From the NCBI GenBank assembly GCA_947454525.1, contig CANGJM010000008.1, positions 1 to 64,000 of the forward strand: a DNA stretch of 64,000 nt, read 5' to 3'. Below, in pieces: positions 8,868-16,107 of the stretch; the first letter of the stretch is position 1; every line of letters begins with the position of its first letter. The notes under the pieces are model-generated. The model did not search any database, was not told where the DNA came from, and was given only the letters and a program-made list of their open reading frames with translations. A program made the position numbers and the translations under genes. The DNA comes from Flavobacteriales bacterium (lineage in GTDB: Bacteria > Bacteroidota > Bacteroidia > Flavobacteriales_D > Crocinitomicaceae).

Positions 8868-9557
8868 ATGAAAAAAGTATTACTAAGCGTTGGTCTTTTC
8901 GCCATGACCATGACAGCAAAAGCGCAGGCTATTTCGTTCGATGCAGGACTAAAAGGTGCCTTTAGTGCAACGGAAATGTTTAACAATAACATTTCAGATC
9001 TTGGAGCAACTCAAGATTATAAAATGTCCACTGGATCTAATTTTGGACTTGCCTTAAATTCAAATTTTGGTAAAATTGGAGTGTCAGTTGAATTTCTTAC
9101 AGGGACATTTAATACGGGATACCAAGGAACACTTGGTTCAACAGCGTACACTTCTAATGTTGAATTGAAAACCTTTTCCATTCCGATCTTAGTGAGACTT
9201 GGTGGACAAACAGGTGGATATGCGGAAGTTGGGATTTCTACCAATGGGGTAAAATCAGCGACGTATTCAAATGATTTGCCGGTATCCAATCCATTAACGA
9301 TGTCTACTTCTGATGTGACAGGAAAATATAATTCGTATACGACAGCCGTTCTTGGTTTTGGATCGAATATCAGTTTAGGCGATAGTTTTCCACTGATCTT
9401 AAACGTAGGTATTCGTTTACAATACGGAATCACCGATGCAGCTGGTGTCGATGCACTTGGTCTTGATTTAACAAATACCTTCATTTATCCAACTTACCAA
9501 AAGTCTTCTGCTGCTTCAGCAGGATTGCATGTAGGATTGACGTACAAAATCAAATAA
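8868..9557 (+). CDS. outer-membrane beta-barrel protein (PorT-like fold)
   Basis: A 229-aa protein with a signal peptide (MKKVLLSVGLFAMTMTAKAQ) and alternating hydrophobic/aromatic strands throughout. Examples are FGLALNSNFGKIGVSVEF, TFSIPILVRLGG, YAEVGISTNG, TAVLGFGSNI and the final strand SAGLHVGLTYKIK. The YAEVGI and LxVGLTYK patterns are usual for the small eight-strand barrel family of Bacteroidota labelled PorT-like or beta-barrel domain. It sits in the outer membrane; no ligand can be named. It is a single gene with a terminator on each side. A 110-base gap upstream holds no exact -7 box. Confidence 0.8.
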   Translation: MKKVLLSVGLFAMTMTAKAQAISFDAGLKGAFSATEMFNNNISDLGATQDYKMSTGSNFGLALNSNFGKIGVSVEFLTGTFNTGYQGTLGSTAYTSNVELKTFSIPILVRLGGQTGGYAEVGISTNGVKSATYSNDLPVSNPLTMSTSDVTGKYNSYTTAVLGFGSNISLGDSFPLILNVGIRLQYGITDAAGVDALGLDLTNTFIYPTYQKSSAASAGLHVGLTYKIK

Positions 9558-9572
9558 GATTTTCTAATCATT

Positions 9573-9607
9573 AAAAAAGGGGACTTGAATTTCAAGTCCC
9601 CTTTTTT
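9573..9607. terminator. bidirectional terminator between convergent genes
   Basis: A near-perfect 17-bp inverted repeat, AAAAAAGGGGACTTGAA and its complement, lies between the stops of the barrel gene (+) and the type B T9SS cargo (-). A-tracts and T-tracts on both sides let it work in both directions. Confidence 0.9.
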
Positions 9608-9620
9608 GTGTTCTTATTTT

Positions 9621-11402
9621 TTAATGAATCAAGTGAATAAAGCCATGTAAGGTATACAAAGTGCTTTCTTGGTCATCGTATTCGTATTTGATGCTTTGTG
9701 GAGTTACGGTGTAAAAGTATACGCCATCTTCCAACTGATTTCCGCTGGCATCTTTTCCAGTCCAATCGTTTTTATAATCTTCATTGCTGTAAATAACATT
9801 TCCCCAACGGTTGAAGATGGTCACGCTCACTTTGTCGTAATCTTCCCAATTTCGGATGATTAAGATGTCATTGACCTGGTCGCCATTTGTTGTAAGAACG
9901 TTTGGAACAACCAATGGACATTGGTTGTATACACGGACATCCGGAGAAGAAATGGTTTTCCCACATTGATCCAAGGCATTTACCGTAAAGATGTTTAAGT
10001 TCGGCTGTAAAATCGTTGGATTTACATTGACCGTATCGTTATTCGGGAAATTGCTTGGTTGCCAGTAGTACGTATAAGGTGGAACACCATCACCAACTTG
10101 ACACCACATGCTAGTCCATTCGCCGAAATCGGCACACACGTTCACAGAATCAAGCGCTTTAATCGTCAATGGCAAGTAATCGATGATCGTTAAGGAAATA
10201 GAAGTAGTGTCAAAAGTTCCGTCACACGGATTCGGTACAATCACGTTAAAGAATACCGTTTCATTTCCTTCGATGAGTCCATCAAAAATGGCAGCGATTC
10301 CAATGGTATCAGAAAGAACTCCAGCAGGAATTACTAATGTATCATCGATGTATGGATAATCTTCTCCGTTAGTTGCAGTTCCACTTAACAATACTTGAAC
10401 GATCAGGTTTTCAGTTGCATCTGTACGACCCACAATGAATCCAGCAAAACCACAGTCCTCAATTAACTGCGTTGGACCAGTCACATCCACTTCAATAGGA
10501 AGTTCAACTTGACACGCTACCACACGGTATCCGAAGGTGCGTATTTTCGTATTGATCAGTATTCCATTTCGGTACTCCTTCACAGCAACACCAGCCACAT
10601 AATTCCCGATTAAATTAGGTGTGAAGGCCATCATTCCAGTTTGCGGGTTAATGGTAATGTTTGAACCGGTTCCAAAGGGAACAAATTCGGTGTAGGTTGG
10701 ATTCCAGTTAACTGGTGCATAAGGTCCAGCTGTTTCCGGATTTGGAACCACATTCGCGATGCTTCCACCAAGTAATGGTGCCATGAGTTCGTAGACGAGG
10801 GAGTCACCATCTGGATCAAAAGCTGAATGGTCGAAGTTTAAGGTGTTCTGAGAACAAAGAACAAGCGGTGGATAATTGATGAAGCGCGCTCCTTGATTTG
10901 GAACGTTGATCAACGAAGAACCGGGAATAAATGTCGTCAAGGTAATTCCATTATTAGATGGATCTACAATGTTGTCGATGTTTCCGGACCAACAACAACG
11001 CTGGTAGGATAAATAATATCCTTCGACGTTAAAGGGCAACGTGATGGTGTCAATGTAAATTGCTCTCTCCACACAAATATCGTTAGGTGGTGTGACACAT
11101 GGATCATCATAGACAATAGGAAGGATGTTTTGACTGAAAATACTTACGTCATAAGAGGCGTAAATTGTTCCATCCATATAAAATACAGTGTAATTTAATG
11201 GGGCATCAAATCCAGTTGCAGAGTTACAATCACGGTAAATTTCAATGGTTACTTTGTATTGGTTGTTTCCAAGTGAATCATAGTAAATCTCTCCACCAAT
11301 GATGTGAGATGCTTTTGATTCGAAGGAGAAGCCAAGACAAAGCAAAAGCGTAAGTACAGGTAAGAGGAGAGAACGGGTCATTTTAAACATAATATTCTTC
11401 AT
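9621..11402 (-). CDS. large secreted protein with type B T9SS (gliding-motility-associated) C-terminal domain
   Basis: 593 aa from the chosen ATG. The longer GTG start at 11429 lies inside a promoter box and adds sequence before the signal peptide (MTRSLLLPVLTLLLCLGF...SKA), so I reject it. The mature protein begins SHIIGGEIYYDSLG, a start typical of a widespread family of Bacteroidota extracellular proteins. It continues through cadherin/Ig-like beta domains with DPDGDSLVYEL (~200) and a Calx-beta-like region. It ends with a type B tail: VVPNVLTTNGDQVNDIL, VTIFNRWGNVIY, WTGKDASGNQLEDGVYFY. Type B cargo is exported by the type IX machine, often with SprE/PorP-type partners. It probably acts in adhesion or gliding. 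It is divergent from the histidine kinase gene. Confidence 0.85.
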   Translation of the reverse strand: MKNIMFKMTRSLLLPVLTLLLCLGFSFESKASHIIGGEIYYDSLGNNQYKVTIEIYRDCNSATGFDAPLNYTVFYMDGTIYASYDVSIFSQNILPIVYDDPCVTPPNDICVERAIYIDTITLPFNVEGYYLSYQRCCWSGNIDNIVDPSNNGITLTTFIPGSSLINVPNQGARFINYPPLVLCSQNTLNFDHSAFDPDGDSLVYELMAPLLGGSIANVVPNPETAGPYAPVNWNPTYTEFVPFGTGSNITINPQTGMMAFTPNLIGNYVAGVAVKEYRNGILINTKIRTFGYRVVACQVELPIEVDVTGPTQLIEDCGFAGFIVGRTDATENLIVQVLLSGTATNGEDYPYIDDTLVIPAGVLSDTIGIAAIFDGLIEGNETVFFNVIVPNPCDGTFDTTSISLTIIDYLPLTIKALDSVNVCADFGEWTSMWCQVGDGVPPYTYYWQPSNFPNNDTVNVNPTILQPNLNIFTVNALDQCGKTISSPDVRVYNQCPLVVPNVLTTNGDQVNDILIIRNWEDYDKVSVTIFNRWGNVIYSNEDYKNDWTGKDASGNQLEDGVYFYTVTPQSIKYEYDDQESTLYTLHGFIHLIH

Positions 11403-11428
11403 TGAAGCCACTTTGGGCCAGTTTTGCA

Positions 11429-11436
11429 CAAATTTA
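11429..11436 (-). promoter_or_regulatory. -7 box TAAATTTG
   Basis: An exact TAnnTTTG on the minus strand, 26 bases before the ATG at 11402. It also contains the alternative GTG start of that reading frame. Confidence 0.6.
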
Positions 11437-11524
11437 CAACTAAAAACTTGATGTCTTGTTCGGATTGCTTTTCAAACGGAGGCAACTGACCTATGACGTA
11501 GAAAAATCGTATATTAGTTGCACG

Positions 11525-13717
11525 ATGATGAAACGATTTTTACTTCTGGTCCTAAGTTGTGTTTTATGCGTCTTTTCGAATCTGGCTCAAAGCGGCCTGA
11601 AAAGTTTAAATCAACTAAATAATCAACTTGCGGATGCCAAAACTGCTGCTGAGCAATTGGACGCAAAAATCGAACTCATTGATTTCTATGCGCAAGTAGA
11701 TCCAAGAAAATGGAAAACGTCCATACAGGATTTATATGTGAGCCGAAAACGTTACCCAGAAAGAGAATCCCAACAAAAAATCGATATCATTTTCGCCGAG
11801 TACTTGCTGAAATCGGGAAACATTGAACGGTTTAAAGAGGTGTTCAATACGAAATTATCAAATGTAGTCGTTCGATCTAAGGATGTTCTTTTTCGCCTGA
11901 ACCGTATACGTTTTGAGTATGAGTTAGCGTTGGAAAATTGGCAGAGGGCAAAGAATACGGCTGATTCAAACCTTCTATTATTGCGTAAAAAAAGAAACAA
12001 TGCGCAATCATCTCTCATTTACCAAGATATTTCGAGATTATACATGAGCAGGTCTATTCGTGACTCTGCTTTTTGGGCATCTGACCGCGCTATCTCATTC
12101 GCTAAGCGATCCCAAAAAAGAGAAGTTCTGGTTCAAGCACTTCAAAACCAAGCGCGTAATTATGGTTATTTCCTGGATCTAGAAAGCGCTGTGCAAAAGG
12201 AATTACAAGCGATACGACTTGCGGAGGAATTACATGTTGACCACCTTAAGATTCATTCGTTCATTGAAATCGCACGGTATTCTTCTTATGTTGGGAATTG
12301 GACAGAGGCCTTGGGATATTTGAAGCGAGCCTTGCAATTGGCAAGGGAATTTCATGATGATCGTTCAATAGCCATCATTGAATTGAATTTTTCCAAGGTG
12401 TACTTAAATCAAAGTCAAGTTACCTTGGCTTTTTATTATGTTCGAAAAGCGCAACGCTCCTTTTTACAACAAAAGGATCTTTATCACGTTGCTCAATGTG
12501 CTCATTCCATTGGGAATGTTGCCACCGTAAAAGGGGATGTTGTCTTGGCAAAAACATCCTACGAACAAGCGATTTCATTTTTCAAAAACGAAAAAATGGA
12601 AGCAGATTTAGCGGAAGTTTATCAAGATTATGGTCAATTGTGCCTTAAAATTGGAGATTTGTCTAAAGCGAAGTATTACCTTGAGCTATCCGTGGAAAGT
12701 GACAACATTGTTCATTCCATCAGTTTAATAGATCGATATAAATTACTTTCCATGTTATTCATGAAAAATGGTGATTTTCGAAATGCCCTAAAATTCCAAA
12801 ATGATTACATCCAATTTTTAGAGTCCAATTCCATCAAAAGAAACGATTCGAAAATTGCGGAGTTGACTTCCAGTAATCTGAGAGAAGAAAGGGAACGTTT
12901 AATCGAGGTGCAGCAACGCCGCATCGAAAAGGAGAAAAAAGAGCAAGAAATTTTGAAATTACAAAACGATCGCGTTCTGTACATTTCATTGATCATCATT
13001 TTTGCGATTGTCTTCAGTTTGGTTATTTTGATTTTACGAATGAAACAAGTGAGGTCCCGACAGGAGCAAAGGGAAGCCGAGTTGTCGCAAACCTTATTAC
13101 GTACGCAAATGAATCCACATTTCGTTTTTAATGCGATGTCCGTAATTCAAAGTTATATTTATGAGAATAATCCAGAAAAGTCATCTCAGTTCCTGGTAAA
13201 CTTTTCCCGTTTGATGCGCTTAATCCTGGAAAATTCACCAAAGGAATTTATTCCGATTGAGTTGGAACTAGAGATTTTGGACAAGTATTTGAGTACGCAA
13301 AAAATGCGTTTCGAAAATCGATTCAGCTATGTTCTCCATGTTTCCGAGGATTTGCTTTTCAATAAAGCAATGGTACCACCAATGATTACCCAACCATTTA
13401 TCGAGAATTCCATTGAGCACGGACAACTTCACACTGTGAAAGGGGGAGAAATCATCGTGGAAATGAAAGAGGTAAGTGGGAATCTACAAATAACCATCTC
13501 AGACAATGGAGTGGGGAGAAAAAAATCGGCTCAAACCAAAAAAATCCGCACACACAAAAGTATGGCGATCGATATTACACGCGAACGTATCGAGATATTA
13601 AATAAAAAGTATAAATTTAGTGGAAGTTTGACTTTCAAGGATTTAGACGGTCAAAATGAGCAAGGAACGCTCGTGGTGATTGTCTTACCATTGAAGTACG
13701 ACACCGAAAACTTTTAA
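11525..13717 (+). CDS. TPR-containing LytS/YehU-type sensor histidine kinase
   Basis: 730 aa from ATG 11525, chosen because MMKRFLLLVLSCVLCVFSNLAQ is a signal peptide; the reading frame is open further upstream. Residues ~30-430 are helical TPR-like repeats in the periplasm (WTEALGYLKRALQLA; AKTSYEQAISFFKN; LSKAKYYLELS). A coiled coil is followed by one transmembrane helix (~487-507, LIIIFAIVFSLVILIL). The kinase part has the HisKA_7TM/LytS-type box QMNPHFVFNAMSVIQ (His ~532), then QPFIENSIEHG (N box) and DNGVGR (G box). Twelve bases later comes its partner response regulator, so the two form a two-component system. The signal sensed is unknown. Confidence 0.9.
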   Translation: MMKRFLLLVLSCVLCVFSNLAQSGLKSLNQLNNQLADAKTAAEQLDAKIELIDFYAQVDPRKWKTSIQDLYVSRKRYPERESQQKIDIIFAEYLLKSGNIERFKEVFNTKLSNVVVRSKDVLFRLNRIRFEYELALENWQRAKNTADSNLLLLRKKRNNAQSSLIYQDISRLYMSRSIRDSAFWASDRAISFAKRSQKREVLVQALQNQARNYGYFLDLESAVQKELQAIRLAEELHVDHLKIHSFIEIARYSSYVGNWTEALGYLKRALQLAREFHDDRSIAIIELNFSKVYLNQSQVTLAFYYVRKAQRSFLQQKDLYHVAQCAHSIGNVATVKGDVVLAKTSYEQAISFFKNEKMEADLAEVYQDYGQLCLKIGDLSKAKYYLELSVESDNIVHSISLIDRYKLLSMLFMKNGDFRNALKFQNDYIQFLESNSIKRNDSKIAELTSSNLREERERLIEVQQRRIEKEKKEQEILKLQNDRVLYISLIIIFAIVFSLVILILRMKQVRSRQEQREAELSQTLLRTQMNPHFVFNAMSVIQSYIYENNPEKSSQFLVNFSRLMRLILENSPKEFIPIELELEILDKYLSTQKMRFENRFSYVLHVSEDLLFNKAMVPPMITQPFIENSIEHGQLHTVKGGEIIVEMKEVSGNLQITISDNGVGRKKSAQTKKIRTHKSMAIDITRERIEILNKKYKFSGSLTFKDLDGQNEQGTLVVIVLPLKYDTENF

Positions 13718-13728
13718 AATCAAAACGA

Positions 13729-14475
13729 ATGACAAGAAAAGTACTTATAATCGATGATGAAAAGCCAACGCGCGAATTCATTCGAAAAATGCTTGAATCT
13801 TTTGATTTAAAGTTAGAAATCTATACAGATGGCGAAAGTGTTCAGTCTGGAATTGAAGCCATTGAGAACCTGAAGCCCGACATCGTCTTGTTGGATATCC
13901 AGATGCCCGATGGGAATGGCTTTGATGTTTTAAAAGCGGTATCGAATAAATCTTTTGAGATCATCTTTATTACGGCCTATCAAGAATTTGCGGTGCAAGC
14001 CATTAAATTTAGTGCCCTAGACTATATTTTAAAACCGATTGATGCGGAGGAATTAAAAAATGCTGTATCAAATGCCTTGCAATTGTTATCTCACAAAAAG
14101 GACGATCAGCAAATTCAAGCGCTTCAGAATAATATTCAGCCACATTTGAAAAGAAAACTTGTGCTTAAAACACAAGAAAGTATTTTCGTCGTGGAAATTG
14201 ACGACATCGTTCATTGTGAAGCAGATAAAAACTACACCTTTTTCTATTTGAATGATGGCAAGAAAATATTGGTGTCAAAAACCTTGAAAGACTACGATAC
14301 CTTGTTGTCCGGACTACAATTTTTCCGAGTTCATCAGTCCCACTTGATCAATTTGAACTGTGTTGAGCGCTATGACAAACACGACGGTGGTTCGGTAATT
14401 CTTAAGGACGGAACAGCCATTCCTCTTTCACCAGCGAAAAAGGAACAGTTCTTTAAAAGTTTAGATCAATTGTAA
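13729..14475 (+). CDS. LytTR-family response regulator
   Basis: A 248-aa response regulator. Receiver domain ~1-120: acidic pocket IIDDE (D9, D10), phospho-acceptor Asp56 in LLDIQMPD, Thr/Ala in FITAYQEFA, and Lys in DYILKPID. LytTR DNA-binding domain ~140-245: VVEIDDIVHCEADKNYTFFY, KTLKDYDTLL, FFRVHQSHLINL, GTAIPLSPAKKEQFFK. It follows the LytS-type kinase by 12 bases and should be phosphorylated by it. LytTR proteins bind DNA as dimers at direct repeats; target genes are not apparent. Its stop lies one base from the stop of the convergent PLP enzyme gene, with no room for a terminator. Confidence 0.95.
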   Translation: MTRKVLIIDDEKPTREFIRKMLESFDLKLEIYTDGESVQSGIEAIENLKPDIVLLDIQMPDGNGFDVLKAVSNKSFEIIFITAYQEFAVQAIKFSALDYILKPIDAEELKNAVSNALQLLSHKKDDQQIQALQNNIQPHLKRKLVLKTQESIFVVEIDDIVHCEADKNYTFFYLNDGKKILVSKTLKDYDTLLSGLQFFRVHQSHLINLNCVERYDKHDGGSVILKDGTAIPLSPAKKEQFFKSLDQL

Positions 14476-14476
14476 A

Positions 14477-15616
14477 TTAAGCGAGTGCTTGTGTCAAGTC
14501 TGCGATTAAATCATCCGCATCTTCGATTCCAACGCTCAATCTAATCAAGGAGTCAACGACACCGCTCTGCTCACGCACATCTTTTGGGATGGATGCATGT
14601 GTCATGGTTGCGGGATGTCCGATTAAAGACTCTACACCACCCAATGACTCTGCTAACGCGAAAATCTCTACTTTTTTCACGATCGATAAGGCGTCTTCCA
14701 GCTGATTTCCTTTCAAGTTGAATGAAATCATACCACCGAAACCACGCATTTGTCTTTTAGCAACTTCATGATTTGGATGGCTTTCAAATCCTGGCCAATA
14801 CACTTTATCGATTTTTGGATGTGTTGCTAAGAATCGAGCTACTTTCTCACCATTCTCGCAATGACGTTGAACGCGTAAATGAAGCGTTTTAATGCCGCGT
14901 AATACCAAGAATGAATCCATTGGAGCTGTTACCGCACCTGTAGAATTTTGAATACGGTACATTTCATTAGCGATGTTCTCATCCGAACAAACCAATGCAC
15001 CCATAACAACGTCTGAATGTCCACCAAGGTATTTCGTTACGGAATGCATCACCACATCAGCGCCTAGGTCTAATGGGTTTTGTAAATATGGCGTAGCAAA
15101 GGTATTATCGACGCACAACATTGCTCCAGCTGCTTTGGAAATTTTTGCCATGGCTTCGATGTCTACGATGTTCATCATTGGATTCGTCGGTGTTTCTACC
15201 CAAATCATTTTGGTGTTTTCATTGACCAATGCTGCAACAGCGTCCACATCTTGCATATTCACAAAATGGAATATAATGCCATATTTTTCGAAGATCGTTC
15301 TAAAAATTCGGTAGGATCCTCCGTACAAGTCATTTGTTGAAATAACTTCATCACCAGGATTCAACATTTTTAACACACAATCAATTGCTGCTAGTCCCGA
15401 ACCAAAACAAGCACCAAACTTCCCATTCTCAATCGCAGCGATGTTTTTTTCTAGTGCATGACGCGTGGGATTTTGGGTGCGTGAATATTCATATCCCTTG
15501 TGGTTTCCTACGCCATCTTGAACATACGTTGAAGTTTGGTAAATTGGTGTCATAATGGCACCTGTTGCTGGATCTGGATGAACACCAGCGTGGATAGCTT
15601 TTGTAGCGAATTTCAT
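14477..15616 (-). CDS. metB: cystathionine gamma-synthase family PLP enzyme
   Basis: 379 aa from ATG 15616 (MKFATKAIHAG), the normal start of the family; the frame is open 22 codons further but that stretch is not conserved-looking. It is a Cys/Met-metabolism PLP enzyme: TPIYQTSTYVQ, YEYSRTQNPTRHALE, GSGLAAIDCVL, VDNTFATPYLQNP, and the Schiff-base lysine in SVTKYLGGHSD (~Lys195). The C-terminal ESLGGVESLIGHPATMTHAS is typical of the gamma-synthase/gamma-lyase group. It makes or breaks cystathionine (O-acyl-homoserine plus cysteine, or the lyase direction); sequence alone does not separate metB from gamma-lyase. It has its own -7 box (15632-15639) with a 12-base predicted leader. Confidence 0.85.
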   Translation of the reverse strand: MKFATKAIHAGVHPDPATGAIMTPIYQTSTYVQDGVGNHKGYEYSRTQNPTRHALEKNIAAIENGKFGACFGSGLAAIDCVLKMLNPGDEVISTNDLYGGSYRIFRTIFEKYGIIFHFVNMQDVDAVAALVNENTKMIWVETPTNPMMNIVDIEAMAKISKAAGAMLCVDNTFATPYLQNPLDLGADVVMHSVTKYLGGHSDVVMGALVCSDENIANEMYRIQNSTGAVTAPMDSFLVLRGIKTLHLRVQRHCENGEKVARFLATHPKIDKVYWPGFESHPNHEVAKRQMRGFGGMISFNLKGNQLEDALSIVKKVEIFALAESLGGVESLIGHPATMTHASIPKDVREQSGVVDSLIRLSVGIEDADDLIADLTQALA

Positions 15617-15631
15617 GTGTTGAATTTTATG

Positions 15632-15639
15632 CAAAATTA
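15632..15639 (-). promoter_or_regulatory. -7 box TAATTTTG
   Basis: An exact TAnnTTTG on the minus strand in the gap between the alkyltransferase-like gene and the PLP enzyme gene. It predicts separate transcription of the latter. Confidence 0.55.
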
Positions 15640-15648
15640 GCAGAATCT

Positions 15649-16002
15649 TTAAGGTAAATTTAATTCTTTGGATGGATCCCAAAAGATTTCTGAAAAGTGT
15701 TGGATTTGATCGTCTTGTATTTGGATTCCTTCGGACTCTAAAGCTTGTTGCATGGAATCCGGAGTAGGGAAGTGCATTTTACCACTGAGTAAGCCATTTC
15801 GGTTGACAACGCGATGCGCAGGAATTCCTTCATATTGATGTGAAGCGTTCATTGCCCAACCAACCATACGAGCGCCGCTTTTCGAACCAAGGTAATTGGC
15901 AATTGCTCCGTAGGAAGTCACGCGTCCATGTGGAATGAGTTTGACGACTTGAAACACGAGTTCAAAGAAATCCTTGTTTTTGGCGTTCAGATTTTCAATC
16001 AT
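15649..16002 (-). CDS. alkyltransferase-like protein (MGMT fold without the acceptor cysteine)
   Basis: A 117-aa protein matching only the C-terminal DNA-binding domain of O6-methylguanine-DNA methyltransferase: FELVFQVVKLIPHGRVTSYGAIA, GARMVGWAMNAS, then IPAHRVVNRNG. The catalytic PCHRV of true methyltransferases reads PAHRV here (Ala62 in place of Cys), and the methyl-accepting N-terminal domain is absent. This is the pattern of alkyltransferase-like (ATL) proteins, which bind O6-alkylguanine and hand it to nucleotide excision repair rather than repairing it directly. It has a -7 box four bases before its ATG, so a leaderless mRNA is predicted. It lies upstream of the PLP enzyme gene in the same direction. 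Confidence 0.88.
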   Translation of the reverse strand: MIENLNAKNKDFFELVFQVVKLIPHGRVTSYGAIANYLGSKSGARMVGWAMNASHQYEGIPAHRVVNRNGLLSGKMHFPTPDSMQQALESEGIQIQDDQIQHFSEIFWDPSKELNLP

Positions 16003-16006
16003 GAAA

Positions 16007-16014
16007 CAAAGATA
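16007..16014 (-). promoter_or_regulatory. -7 box TATCTTTG, four bases before ATG
   Basis: An exact TAnnTTTG (minus strand) separated from the ATG at 16002 by exactly four bases. Start of transcription is expected at the base before, or at, the A of ATG. Confidence 0.75.
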
Positions 16015-16059
16015 TAAATGGATTCCATAAGAAAAGGTAATTCGGTTTTTTCAAGAAAC

Positions 16060-16086
16060 AAAAAAGCCACCTGTTGAGGTGGCTTT
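16060..16086 (-). terminator. Rho-independent terminator of the pyrophosphatase gene
   Basis: A 10-bp stem AAAGCCACCT / AGGTGGCTTT (16063-16086) with a 4-base loop. The T-run lies on the minus strand, just past the stop of the pyrophosphatase gene. Confidence 0.9.
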
Positions 16087-16107
16087 CAGAATATTTATTT
16101 TTGGTGA

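Noticed and set aside
11403-11429. GTG at 11429 as start of the type B T9SS cargo
   Set aside because: It overlaps the TAAATTTG box and adds nine residues before the signal peptide.
15617-15660. SAM riboswitch before the metB-like gene
   Set aside because: The predicted leader is about 12 bases and no room exists for an aptamer.
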